DNA from: Cardiocondyla obscurior | Taxonomy: Eukaryota; Arthropoda; Insecta; Hymenoptera; Formicidae | Assembly (NCBI RefSeq): GCF_019399895.1 | Contig: NC_091887.1 | Location: forward strand, 1,364,001-1,428,000 | DNA: 64,000 bases | Direction of reading: 5' to 3' | Part shown: in pieces, positions 11,511-22,287 of the stretch | Position numbering within the stretch: the stretch's first letter is position 1 | Layout: every line of letters starts with the position of its first letter | Translations under genes and position numbers: made by a program | The notes under the pieces: generated by a model | What the model was told of the DNA's origin: nothing | Databases searched by the model: none | What the model saw: only the letters and a program-made list of their open reading frames with translations

Positions 11511-13815
11511 TCCGTATATACTTCTAGACGAGATTCTCGTGTATTTTTATTTATATGCCAGTCTTCGCGTTATTTTATAACGTTCTTCTCGTCGTTATGT
11601 CTCCGTTACTACTGGCGCTTTCGCATAATTTTGCAAATGTTTTTTTTTTCTTTTTTCTTTTTTCTTTTTCGACAACGCGAAAAATATACTTTTCGCCCAC
11701 TTTATAACATCGGCCTATCCGTTTTCTTCCGCATACGTCAAGACGTAAATTGTTCGCATGAGCTTTGTCGTACACGTGCCTAAAACTTGATTCTTTTTTA
11801 TCGCATACTCCGGATATTTTCTCAGTATACTCGTCACCGTAACAATAATGTACTTTGTAAATTGTGACAAAGTATTCAAAAGTAATTAAAACTTAGCGGC
11901 CATAACGCGCGTTACGGAACATTTATTTTTAACAAACTCGCATTTTAGCTAAATTGCAAAGTTATATTTTCATACTATAATTATAGTGTGGCTTTTTGCG
12001 TAATCTAGTACTTTGCGGGGTATATACGAAAAAAAATAAGGAATGTAAAAAGGAGAGAGAAATGAATGAAATGAAAAGAATAAAAGAACTTAAAAAAAAA
12101 AAATTAAAAAAAAGAAGAGAAAAAAAAAACAGAAAGAAGAAGAATAAAATCGCATTTATTACAATAATCAACAAAAATAAAGTATGACTTACTGTGAAAG
12201 TAAGAATGTTAATTAATAAACGTATAATGTTTTAAACTGTGGTAATAAAAAAATAATTCCAGTTGAAATTTTGATCGCACACAATGATCTGATAAGAAAT
12301 AGAATAAAGTCGAGAAATGCAGCAAGGGAGTGTGTCAAAAATTAATGAGGTCAAGGAACTTATAATTTAGTAGAACGAAATTCATTAAAAAAATTGTTTT
12401 ATCCTAATTCATCGTAAAAAAATATAAGTCATTAGTTATTTAAACAGAAAATAAATCCGATCTTTGCAACGAAAATCTTTTATGATGAGCTGAAGAGGAA
12501 ACCAGTTCGCAGTTTATCGTCAGCACATCGTATACTTTCTAGCATTATGAAAGTATATCGTCTACCATTCGAATACAAGTTAATCCATGATCGTGCTCCA
12601 CTTTATCATTCAAATGTCAGCTTTAAACGACCGATGTCAGATCATGTGGATTATATCGCAATGAATGCGTATTGATGGAACTTTCTAACACGTAATTGGC
12701 ACGCATGATTATTGGCGAGGATTAGCACGCTGAAAAGCGTGGAGAATCTGAAATAGTTGGGCAAATCGATTGTATCTTCGACCAACGCAGAGATTAGATT
12801 TTTAGTGGAGGAAAAGCAACAAAACAGTTCTTGATGATCGTGATCACCGATCGTATCAATCATCAGTAATTAGACCAGTATGTAAAAACGTAGTCTTCGA
12901 GGAAACTACGTCTCGTCAGTCTTATTATATCAAGGAATGTAAATCAAGGTTTCCAACGCGACCGCACTGTAACATAACATAGATACGTGTGAATTAAACC
13001 ACGATATTTAACTAATTAAATATCGGAAATATTATAAAAAAAAAAAGTAAACATTTTAAATGTGTTTTCAATTTCGACAGCGATTGAAACATTTAAATAT
13101 AATTCATAGAAAAAATTAGCAAAAAGAAATCAATCGTTTAAATCAAATTAATCGTTCAATTCGAAAGTTTTCAACTTCGGTATAACAGTTACAATGATCA
13201 ATTGAAATATTAATTGACGTCTAATGAAACAATTTTATCAAAAATAAATCTGTGTACTTTTCTTGCATATAATAACGGATTATTAAGTTTGATCAAGATA
13301 TACATATACGACGTATAAGAAGTGTAAGAACACATTGAATTGTTACACATATACGAATCAAATCATAGATAAAATAAAAAAGATAAAAAAAAAAAAGGGA
13401 GATTAGGGAGAGCGTGATAATTTTCTACGCGTTGTCGAAAACGCGGCGAAAAATTTTTCGATTCTTCAAGCATACACCGACGTATTTTCATCTCGTATTT
13501 CTTATCCGTTTCTCGGCGATAATTTCCACACTGCACGCATTAATCTATAAGATCACGACAAGACCCTGTCCTTCTTGCATACATACCTGTTTATGCGTAT
13601 AATACCGAAGCAAAGGAGGGGCGTTGCTTACGAGAGAGACTTGCATACACCAATGTGGTGAATAAATTAGACGGGTAAAGAGATCACGGAGAAGAAAACG
13701 ATCGAGTGCGATGAAGAGCGTCATGACGTGCCACGCAGCAAGCAGAAGAAAAAGGATAGAGGGAGCGAAGACGGAGAACGCACGAATGTTTTCCGAGGTT
13801 AATCTTCAAAGATCA

Positions 13816-14967
13816 TTACTGCTTCTCCTTAAGACCGCCCAATAGCGCGTGACTCTCCATCGTGGCACTAAGATTGCTGAGATTGCTCAGATTCCCCAAA
13901 TTCCCGAGGTTGCCTAGATTGCCAAGGTTTGGCTGGTGAGCGTAGTTCCTAATCTGATGAAGACTGATCAGCTGATTCGGAAAGGACGTCGCGTTCTGAT
14001 TGCTGGTAGTACCGGGCGTTACGCCGGACGACGAGGACGTCGGCGAGGATTTCTGCGTCGTGTTGAACGCCTCGTAGAGGTACGGCCGCGACGCCGGGTG
14101 ATGGCTACCAGGGTAGTGCAGGTGATTCAGCGGGTTCAGCGGATGTTGCATCGAGGAGATCGAGTTGATCGAGATCGACGATATTGGCGTGAAGGCCGAG
14201 CTGCTGTTGGGATGATGATTCGCTCCCGGTTGAGGCGTCTGCTGCCTCGAGTCGTTCTCTATAGATTCGCCGGCGCGATGTCCGTGCCCCGGTAGTAACA
14301 TCTCCGGATTCTGATTCTGATGGTACTCCGCGTGATGATGCGGCAACCTCTCGTGCAGGTCGCCGATCACCGTGTCAGGGCTGACCTTGGGCCAGTAATG
14401 GTCCTGGTGGTGGGCGGTCATCGCGTGTATCGACGGCCTGAGACCCGTGCCGATGATCGGTGGTCTCTTGTCCGTTCTCTCCGCGTGCTTCTGCATATGC
14501 TTCGCCAGATAGGTCTCCTGGGTGTAACTCTTACCGCAGTACTGGCAGATGTGCGTCTTCAGGTGCTTCGACTCCTTGTGTTTCGGTATGTGCTCGAGCA
14601 AACTCGGCTCGTCGGAGAAGCACTTGTAGCAGGAGTTACACTTATACGGCTTGTCGGTCTGGTGGCATCGAGAATGGCTCTGCAGGTTGCTCAATTGGCT
14701 GAACGCCTTCGTGCAGCCAGGATGCCGGCACTTGTACGGCTTATCGCCGGTGTGCGTGCGGATGTGCTGCTGTAGGTGGCTCAGCTGGGTGAACTTCCGT
14801 TGACAAATCTCACAACGGTACGGCTTGATGCCCAGGTGGATCCTCGTATGTTGGGACAGGTACGAGGAATTGGCGAACGCCTTGGAGCACTGCGTGCACT
14901 TGTACGGCTTTGCCTCGCGCATATGAATCTGCGTGTGAAGCTGCAGATCCGCCTTGCTACCGAATAT
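13816..14967 (-). CDS. rn: Rotund/Squeeze family C2H2 zinc finger protein, 3' coding exon
   Basis: Sequence-specific nuclear transcription factor of the Rotund/Squeeze group (vertebrate relatives ZNF362/ZNF384); in flies these act in appendage patterning, eye development and neuronal identity. The exon starts at 14967 after a clear acceptor (TTTCTTTTGCAG) and ends at TAA 13816: 384 codons, phase 0. Counted from the proposed ATG at 32153, it encodes a half finger (F71, H80, H84; IFGSKADLQLHTQIH), then five full C2H2 fingers at about 93-113, 121-141, 149-171, 179-199 and 210-230. The Cys/His pairs are all intact, with linkers such as TGDKPYKC, and the family sequence HICQYCGKSYTQETYL is present. 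Next come a His/Pro/Asn/Ser-rich tail and QLISLHQIRNYAHQP, then NLG/NLS repeats. Rotund and Squeeze are too alike for me to choose safely; rn is the working symbol. Confidence 0.92.
   Translation of the reverse strand: MFGSKADLQLHTQIHMREAKPYKCTQCSKAFANSSYLSQHTRIHLGIKPYRCEICQRKFTQLSHLQQHIRTHTGDKPYKCRHPGCTKAFSQLSNLQSHSRCHQTDKPYKCNSCYKCFSDEPSLLEHIPKHKESKHLKTHICQYCGKSYTQETYLAKHMQKHAERTDKRPPIIGTGLRPSIHAMTAHHQDHYWPKVSPDTVIGDLHERLPHHHAEYHQNQNPEMLLPGHGHRAGESIENDSRQQTPQPGANHHPNSSSAFTPISSISINSISSMQHPLNPLNHLHYPGSHHPASRPYLYEAFNTTQKSSPTSSSSGVTPGTTSNQNATSFPNQLISLHQIRNYAHQPNLGNLGNLGNLGNLSNLSNLSATMESHALLGGLKEKQ
13867..13929 (-). repeat. Seven-unit 9-bp coding repeat (NLG/NLS) in the rn/sqz tail
   Basis: Seven consecutive 9-bp units encode four NLG followed by three NLS tripeptides near the C-terminus. 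Third positions differ between units, so it is not a fresh expansion. Confidence 0.8.
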
Positions 14968-15509
14968 CTGCAAAAGAAAGAATAAAAAAAATACTTCCAT
15001 ATTAAAAAGAAAAATAGAACAAAAAGAGTAAAAAAAAAAATATATATATATATAATACGCTACGATTAAACGAGTCGTAATCGATCTCAGAAGCTCGCGG
15101 CGATCTATCGGCGGAAACTTTACGCTTCCTTATTTAAAATGCAAATTAATAACTTCCTGCGTGCACGTGACACATCGCGCACGGAACGGGAGCGCACCTC
15201 GCGATTGCGCTCGTTTCGCATATTTCACAACAATATGTAGTAAAAAAAACAATACAACGAGGGAGGTAAAAAGAGAGATCGGTCGAAAACGATCTCGCCA
15301 AGTGACATTCGCTTTCCTCTCGTTTTCAGCGCTAACCGGACACGTCGCGCGCCAGTATATTTATAAATAAATAAATAAACGTAAAAAAAAAAAAAGAGGA
15401 GCACTGCCACGGTAGCTCGAGCGTACGTAGCGAGACGGGGAGAGGCTGACCTTGTCTATCACGGCCTAGCCTCGGGGCATATCCGACCGACTGGCTTCGG
15501 GTACCGCAT

Positions 15510-15537
15510 AGAGAAAGAGAGAGAGAGAGAGAGAGAG
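15510..15537. repeat. GA microsatellite
   Basis: Run of GA dinucleotides with one AA step. Confidence 0.85.
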
Positions 15538-17618
15538 CTCCCTCTCCTCCACCTTGTATTCTAGTATCCTCGCTTTCTCCTTCCTTCGTCTTGCCGCTTC
15601 ACTTTGTCTTCCTCTTTTATCCCCCCGCTCGTCTTCGTCACAATCGCCGGTTCCTCGCGCGGCAGTTTCTAATTCCTTTCATCTCGTCTGACTTTACGTT
15701 CTTCGCTCAGCGCTCCCCGCGACGGCGTTAAACAGAGCGATCGTCAATTACTAAGATCCATCCCGCCCAAGAGATTTCCACGGGAAAATACTCGCCGTCG
15801 ACGCCGCCAAATCTCGCGACGCAGATCGAACGTGTACGTTTATTCGACGCGCGTTAATCGAGCGCGAACGAGAGAATTCGCCGTCGCGTAATTATTATTA
15901 CATTTATGCGCCTTGCATATAATATTTTTTATTCAACGCCGCGCGATTTCGCAGCCGGGACCGTGCACTTTAATTCTAAATTGCGCCTGTGATCAACGGA
16001 GACGGTAATAACTGCCGATATTTTCCGGCTTTGTTCGCGAGTGGACGACTAATTAATCCAACGTGACGTGGCACGGACACATGGGTCCCGGGGATAATCG
16101 CCGCGCGGCCCACCTCTATTTTCGACCTCGAGGAGTTCCTGCTTTCTTTCGAAATTTCCGTCCCGTCCACGGTGGGTCACTAATGCCGCTAAAACGTCTC
16201 ATTCATCCGTAATGACGCGCGCGCATCATTACCAAATAATAACGCCGGTCACGAGATCCGTGATGCGCCGAGGTAACGATCGTGCCGGGCAGCCCCGGCT
16301 TCGTGGAAAGGGCAGCGAATTGTCTTCCGACGCCGCGCGGTGAAACGTAGGTATCGCACCGGTCGAGATGACGTGTCGGGGAGTCGAAGAAACGATCCCG
16401 AACACGCGAGGAGCGATGTGGCGAAGCGGAGAAGCCAGTTTCCTGGCCGTCGCCTCCCGTTCGGGCCGAGGCTATTACGTAAAAACGAGCGGGTACGTTT
16501 CTGAGACCCGTCATATTCGCCACGCCCGGGGATCTAGGGCGAAGATCCGGGTCCTTCGCGAGGGCCCCGAATTCGGACGGACGACCCTCGGGATCGTGTC
16601 GTTACCGACGACTCGGCGAGGGCTCGGAGGGCTCGTCATTTCCAGCCGGAAAACTTTTTCCCGAATCTCGCACCGGCTCGCGTAAATAACACGCCGCGGG
16701 AATGAATTTTCCCAGGTCCGAGATTAGACAGACCGCGTATAAAACAAGGAAACCGTACCGTCTCCCACGGTGTCGAAAGAAACTTCTTTGTCAATTTCAC
16801 GAATTTGGAAGTTGCCGCGAGCACTTTAAACTCCGTTGCCGTGTAGCGCGCACGGACAGCCCGAAACGCACGGACGTGCGTGATTTTTATAGCTTTACGT
16901 TTTCGCGCGCTATTTAACAGAAGCAGGAAGAACGGCGATAATCCAGGCGCGCTAACGGCAAATCAGTTAACGATCGCTTTACGGTTGTCGTGGATCGTGA
17001 TTTATTCGGTAATCGATCGACGGTCTCGCTCGAGGCTTCAACGATTGACTTGGCGCGCGTCCTTTAACGGGTTGGAGCTGCTATTTTTTTTTTTTTTTTA
17101 TTTCCTCCTTTCGAAACACGTCCTTGCCGGTGTCAAGTTCGCGCATAGTCCACGTAACGCGATAGTCTGTTGCGCGTCATTCTTTCTCTTTTTCCTTTTT
17201 ATTTTTTTTATTTTTTCCTTCTTTGTTCCTTGAGCGCGCTAAGCAAACGACGAGTCTGGAGGGCGTAAAAACAATTAGAAGAAGAGGAAAAAACAGAACT
17301 ATTTTTATTGTAGACATATAAATTATTAAACCGCAAAAATATTACGTGTAATTTCCATTCATGTTTGAATTAGGTTCGTATTCCTTCTTTGAAAGTCTCC
17401 ACGGAGATGTCGCAATTTTATTTACGGCAGTTAATGCGTCGTTAATTAAAATGAGCAGAGAAAAAAATAATTAAAGTTAAATAGAGCTATTTTTAAGATC
17501 GAACATCAAGACGATAATTGTATTTTTTTGTCTTTTGTCGATTTTCTTTATGTATAATTACATAACATACTATATAAAAAAATTGTTTATTAAATTATAT
17601 ATTTTTCTTTTGTTACAG

Positions 17619-17926
17619 ATCGACGCAGCTACAACGAAAGTGTCGTCACCGCCGATATATTAATTATACGAACCGCCGGCGGTTCGTCGGCCGTTACGAA
17701 AATTCCGAACAGTATTCGGTCGTAATTTTTTGACACGGCTTTATTTTAAACGCGAGTACCGAACAGTAACGCGCGTTTAGAAGTGATCAATAATTTTCGC
17801 GAATCGTAGAATCACGGTCGGGGTGTTCGCGAGTTTCCAGTGCGCGGAAGGATGACTCGACACGTCCCATCTGAGAGGAGGAGCAGGCCTCGGATAGGCA
17901 TCCTGCATCGGCGGAGCAACTTTTAG
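17619..17926 (+). ncRNA. Cassette copy 1, exon A1 (308 bp) of a duplicated plus-strand transcript
   Basis: Begins after TTTTGTTACAG and ends TTTTAG|GTAAAT. Aligns along nearly its whole length with exon A2 at 44455-44754, with indels: about 13 bp missing near the start and 2 bp extra soon after. Coding value is unclear. An in-frame TAG interrupts the frame that would continue into the next exon (HLRGGAGLG*ASCIGGAT), and a separate 24-codon ORF from ATG 17852 ends with a TAG that forms the last three bases of the exon. Lies antisense inside the rn/sqz intron. Called ncRNA because stops occur in the shared frame; it could be a 5' UTR exon or a decayed coding exon. Confidence 0.45.
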
Positions 17927-18043
17927 GTAAATATAAATTTTTTTCTTTAGAAAATCCTTATTAATATAAATTTGTACCTTTCTTTTTATTAATTTTAATA
18001 ATTAATACGTGTCTACATTAATATTTTTCTCTTTATGTTACAG

Positions 18044-18087
18044 TCACCGGCAGAAATCTTCAACTCCGCTGAAGCTCATGCAGATCG
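18044..18087 (+). ncRNA. Cassette copy 1, exon B1 (44 bp)
   Basis: Flanked by TTTATGTTACAG and CAGATCG|GTAAGT, 117 bp after A1. Identical in length to B2 (44873-44916), with few substitutions. In the frame HRQKSSTPLKLMQI it runs in from A1 in phase 2 and leaves in phase 1, exactly the phase accepted by the exon at 31302. It contains an ATG (ATGCAGATC) that could itself serve as a start. Confidence 0.5.
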
Positions 18088-21000
18088 GTAAGTCGCACGA
18101 TTTTATTTTTGTAATTAGGGTCTATTAAAAAATAGTGCGCGCATAGTTTCTTCTAATATGATTAAATGAACGAATAGTTGAGCTAAGGTTTTCTTATCGT
18201 TTTGGAACATCTACGTTATATTATATTACGCCAATTCATATGAATGAATCGACAGATCAATATAATAATTGACTTTAGACCGAGAAAATCATACGCTGAA
18301 ATTTACTTAAAATAAACGAGACAAAGTGCCATAAATCCTAATAAAAATACTAATGAATTCAAAACTGGCGATTATAAGCTTCGCGGTTTTTAAATTAAAT
18401 TTTATCTCTCCTTCCTATCTATTCGTTGATTTAATTGCGAAATGTTTGAAAGAATCAAGGAAAGCTCGCTGATTGGCAGACTAAATATTCGCATATGGAT
18501 CCTTCCCCTGCGAGAACTCTGGAAGAGATCTCTCTCGCCGTTCAACGGACTTGATTCAATTAAAGAATTTCTCGATGCGAAATCACGGTGGCGGCAAATA
18601 AAAATTGGCGGTTGTAATTGACAGAAGGCAGTTTCGCCGACCGCGGAGATGCGAGCGCGACTTATTCGAGCGGAATATGAAGGAAATCCCGTTGAAAGAA
18701 TCTCCGGATTATACGATTAAGCGGGAATTAATTTGTAACGCGAGCAGGATGCGACGGTACGAGCGCGTTTGCGCGACGGCTCGAAGTAGTCCTGCTGAAT
18801 TAAATCGGACAGCCGGAATCTCGGCGCAGGCCGTCCTTCTCTCGCCCGCGCGAGATGCGCCTTCAAGAAAAATAATGGCGATAAATCCAGAAATTACGTC
18901 GGCCAGACTGCGCGCAGGTATGCGAAATTAGCGCCTCTAATTACGAAACCGGCGAGGAACTATGCCCGCCGGGCAACCGGCTAGTCCTCCTGTCATTTCT
19001 GATTAATCGACGTCGATTTACTTAGCCAATACTTAAGAAGCCGAGACGAAGTACATTTGCCGTAACGCAAGCCGGGTGTATAAATCCTACACTCAGGGAT
19101 CATCAGCGGGATTTTAGTAGCGGGGGCCTCCGGGTGTCGTGTGTGTGAATTCTCGAATTGGAGTCGCGCGCTCTCGAGCATTCTCTCTCTTTAAACAAAA
19201 CTCCGTGGATAAGCCCCGCGACCGTAAATCACCCAAGTTTCACGATTTTCTCGACGAGGTGGCAATTAATTTCGCGTCGCCGGCAATCGACATGTATTTA
19301 TCTCGCGTATCTAGGAACATAGAATAGCCGTCGTGCGCGCACAGAGGATTTCGTCATTCGACACCGCGGCTCGTAGAGCTCCGAAGCAGCGGAGTTTGTG
19401 CTCCGTGATGGATGACGGTCCTCCGCATCTAGTCTATGTATATTTGCCGTTCCGTTTCCTCGTCTGGTTCTTCAACCTCCGCAAAGTAGTCTACGAAAGT
19501 AGCCCCGGGGCCAGATCTCATAAATTCAATTTAAATATTTCGACCTTAATGATCGTCAGACGCGAGAAGGAAGGTAGAGTCGACAGTCAAGGTCGGTGTC
19601 TGATAAAAGCACAATTTAATTGAGCAGTTGGCAATCTCTTATTTATTGCAGATATCCTCTGTAATTTTTATCTTTTTTTTTTTTTTATCTTCATTATTTT
19701 TTAATAAATTTGTCCCGAGCACTCCGTGCACGAGAAAGATCAAGCGAATTAATACAATTTAAATCATTAAACATAATCTTTTTAAGAAATCTCCGACGCC
19801 GCGCCGTCAAGTTCGAGTGAATTTTTGAGTATTCCTTTCGTTTATGCTAAGCATAATTAACATGCTAAATAATCGCGTAACTTCTTAAAACATGTTTCAA
19901 AATGCAATTTATTGATTATTCACACGTGAACGTTTGCATTTTTTTTCTTCAACTAAGAATAAAATGTTTTATTAACATTTAATCCTTCAGACTTTTAAAT
20001 TTCAAATAATGATTTATGATTTTATATATTCTGCCGCGCCGAAATTGATTTGCGTCGTCATGTTTGTGAGATAAAGACACGTGCGTTCACAGCTCTACGG
20101 ACGGTGACGTTACTTACAGCATGCCGGAATTTATAAAATAGCCGATAAGCCGAAGTCAAAATAAAACGGCCGAGATAATTAATTTTATCGAATTAAAAGG
20201 CTTCTAAATGCGATTGAGTTCGTTACGTTTATCGACGTTTCACTCTCTCACATTTAGCTCATAAAGTCAATTCATTAAGGCGATAAAGACGTGTAGCGAT
20301 CTTTTTTACAAACAAAAGTCCGAGCTTTGAAAGCGCTTTATTAATCACGTGAAACACCATGGCGATTAAGCGGGGGATGTAAAAAATCACTCGAGCCTTC
20401 AATATTTCCAACATAACAGTCGAAACTCATTAAAGAATCGCGAAAACATTTAATAATTGACTGAAGTTTGTCAACTTCGGTCTAAGTTTGATCGGCTTAT
20501 TCGAACTTTAGGCACATTTGTCCGTACCTTACGATTTTTGCAAGAATATATCGCGACTTTTGCGCGAATTACTTATCAATTACATCGTTAAGCACATTAT
20601 TACAACACTTAGATTAAAATGTATTTCTAAAACAAAGATTACCGTTACGAAAACCAGCGCTAGAACTCGAATTTTTTTAACTTCATCAATTTATACGCGT
20701 GCGGCACTCACTTTAATTATAATTTTTGAATTATAGATGCATTCAGCTAGCTAGTAAAAAAAAAGAAAAATGCAACGCATAGTTATTATAACAGCATCCA
20801 TCGCTTGACCGGCCCTTATTTACTCAATAGTAATTATTGCCGCCTCGATTAACGAATTGCACGGAACACCCGTTTTATTTCGCGGATATTTTAGAGGGAG
20901 CCGATTTTCCGAGAAACGGAACACGCTGGGAAAATTTTTACGCAAAACGTATCTGCGTAAATACCAGCTGCAAAAATCCCGGAGTTAATGAGAACAACGC

Positions 21001-22261
21001 GCGGCGCGCGTGTAACAGCGTAACAGCTCTTGCTCGGGCTCTCTCTGCTCGTAGCAGCAGTACCCGCGGGTCCGGAGAGGTCGGTGACAACCTGTTGATA
21101 GGAATTTTCGTGGCCGGGTGACGCGGCGGGTCAAAATCAACCCGGCAACGCGATAAATTATAAGCCGCCGCGATACTTGGATAATTGCGGCGACGCATTT
21201 ACACGCGCGCGCGCGAGATAATTACGAAACGGAATGCTCCCTGTGAACTCGCGCACCGCCGCGGCGAAGCGGAAATAGTTTTGCCAGAAGCATTCGCGAA
21301 ACGACGCGGTCTGGGGAGGAGATTTATCGAAGAGACGGAGAGGAAGCCTGCGGTTACGTAACTGCCGATACCGTTCGAAGTACGTAGTGATTCGGAAACT
21401 AACGATCGAAAATTGAGCGGAATTAAGGAACTAACGATTTCGGTGAAAGTGAAAGTACGTAGCTTGATACTGGTGACGATCAGAGTCACGTTCGGTGATT
21501 TATCTCGCCGATAAACGAGTCTATTTACGCCTTATGTCGTAATAATTCGAAACTCCCTCTCCTCTCGGGCAATTGTAAATTATCTATGAAATGGGACAGT
21601 AAAGCCAGACCTTTAGGACCTCGAAACACATTTAAAAGTATCGACCCGTATGATTCATTCTCCTCCTCTTTTTTTTTTCTCTCTTTTTCTTTTTTTTTTT
21701 TCTTTTTTTATCTCTGTCCCCTCTCTCGTTCTGCTTCTTTCTCTTTAGCGTAGATGAAAATCCTTGAACTACGCGCATAAAATTACAATAAATTTCGAAA
21801 GAATTGCAGCTGGTGAATTGTGGCCCCGTCAAAAAATTTAAATCAGCTGCAAATCGCTGAATCTATACACGTGTCGTGTAAGACAATCCGGGCGATTACG
21901 TGGTCGTCGCCGGACGATACTTAACTCGCGACGGTTTAAATCATCTAATACCCAAAGATAGAGTCTCGTTCGTGAGTAACGACCTTTATCCATCGAATTC
22001 GAGGCATGCGGCTCGGGAACGGCGCGATATCTATTGTACCGAAATGAGTATTTATTCTAATAAAAGGAAATTGACTAAGCGGATTCCTGGCCCCGGCTCC
22101 ACTGGTACGATTTACCGTAGTGGCATTGCGTAACGCGCCACTCGTGGCTGACAGGTTTTCAAGTCATCGGGTCCGCTATCATTTCGCCCGGCATTCACGT
22201 ACCACGCGCGTTTCGTCTAATGACACACGGCGATTGCACACCGAGAGCGAGAAAGAAAAAG

Positions 22262-22287
22262 AAAAAAAAAAAAAAAAAAAAAAAAAA
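22262..22287. repeat. Poly(A) tract
   Basis: About 26 A residues after GAAAG units. No target-site duplication or retroelement body recognised upstream. Confidence 0.8.

Larger units (their letters stand above)
4095..13815. other. Gene-poor region rich in simple repeats
   Basis: No protein family recognised on either strand over about 9.7 kb. The first 5 kb are CpG-rich and interspersed with T, CT and TA tracts; from about 9.1 kb the sequence becomes AT-rich. Apparent ORFs are translations of pyrimidine runs (Phe/Ser/Leu strings) or their Lys/Arg/Glu complements. The part just below 13.8 kb may include the 3' UTR of the rn/sqz gene. About 12.3-12.96 kb is free of simple repeats but has stops in all frames examined. 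Confidence 0.6.

Noticed and set aside
12887..12911. Short hairpin ACGTAGT...ACTACGT considered as a microRNA precursor
   Set aside because: Only seven paired bases and no extended imperfect stem; matches no microRNA I know.
13936..14985. Several plus-strand ORFs opposite the zinc finger exon
   Set aside because: They are antisense shadows of the rn/sqz coding exon, Arg/Val/Leu-rich as expected from the complement.
17619..18087. Cassette considered as a transposable element
   Set aside because: No terminal inverted repeats, target-site duplications or transposase/RT remnants were seen, and similarity is tied to exon borders. Not excluded without a genome-wide copy count.
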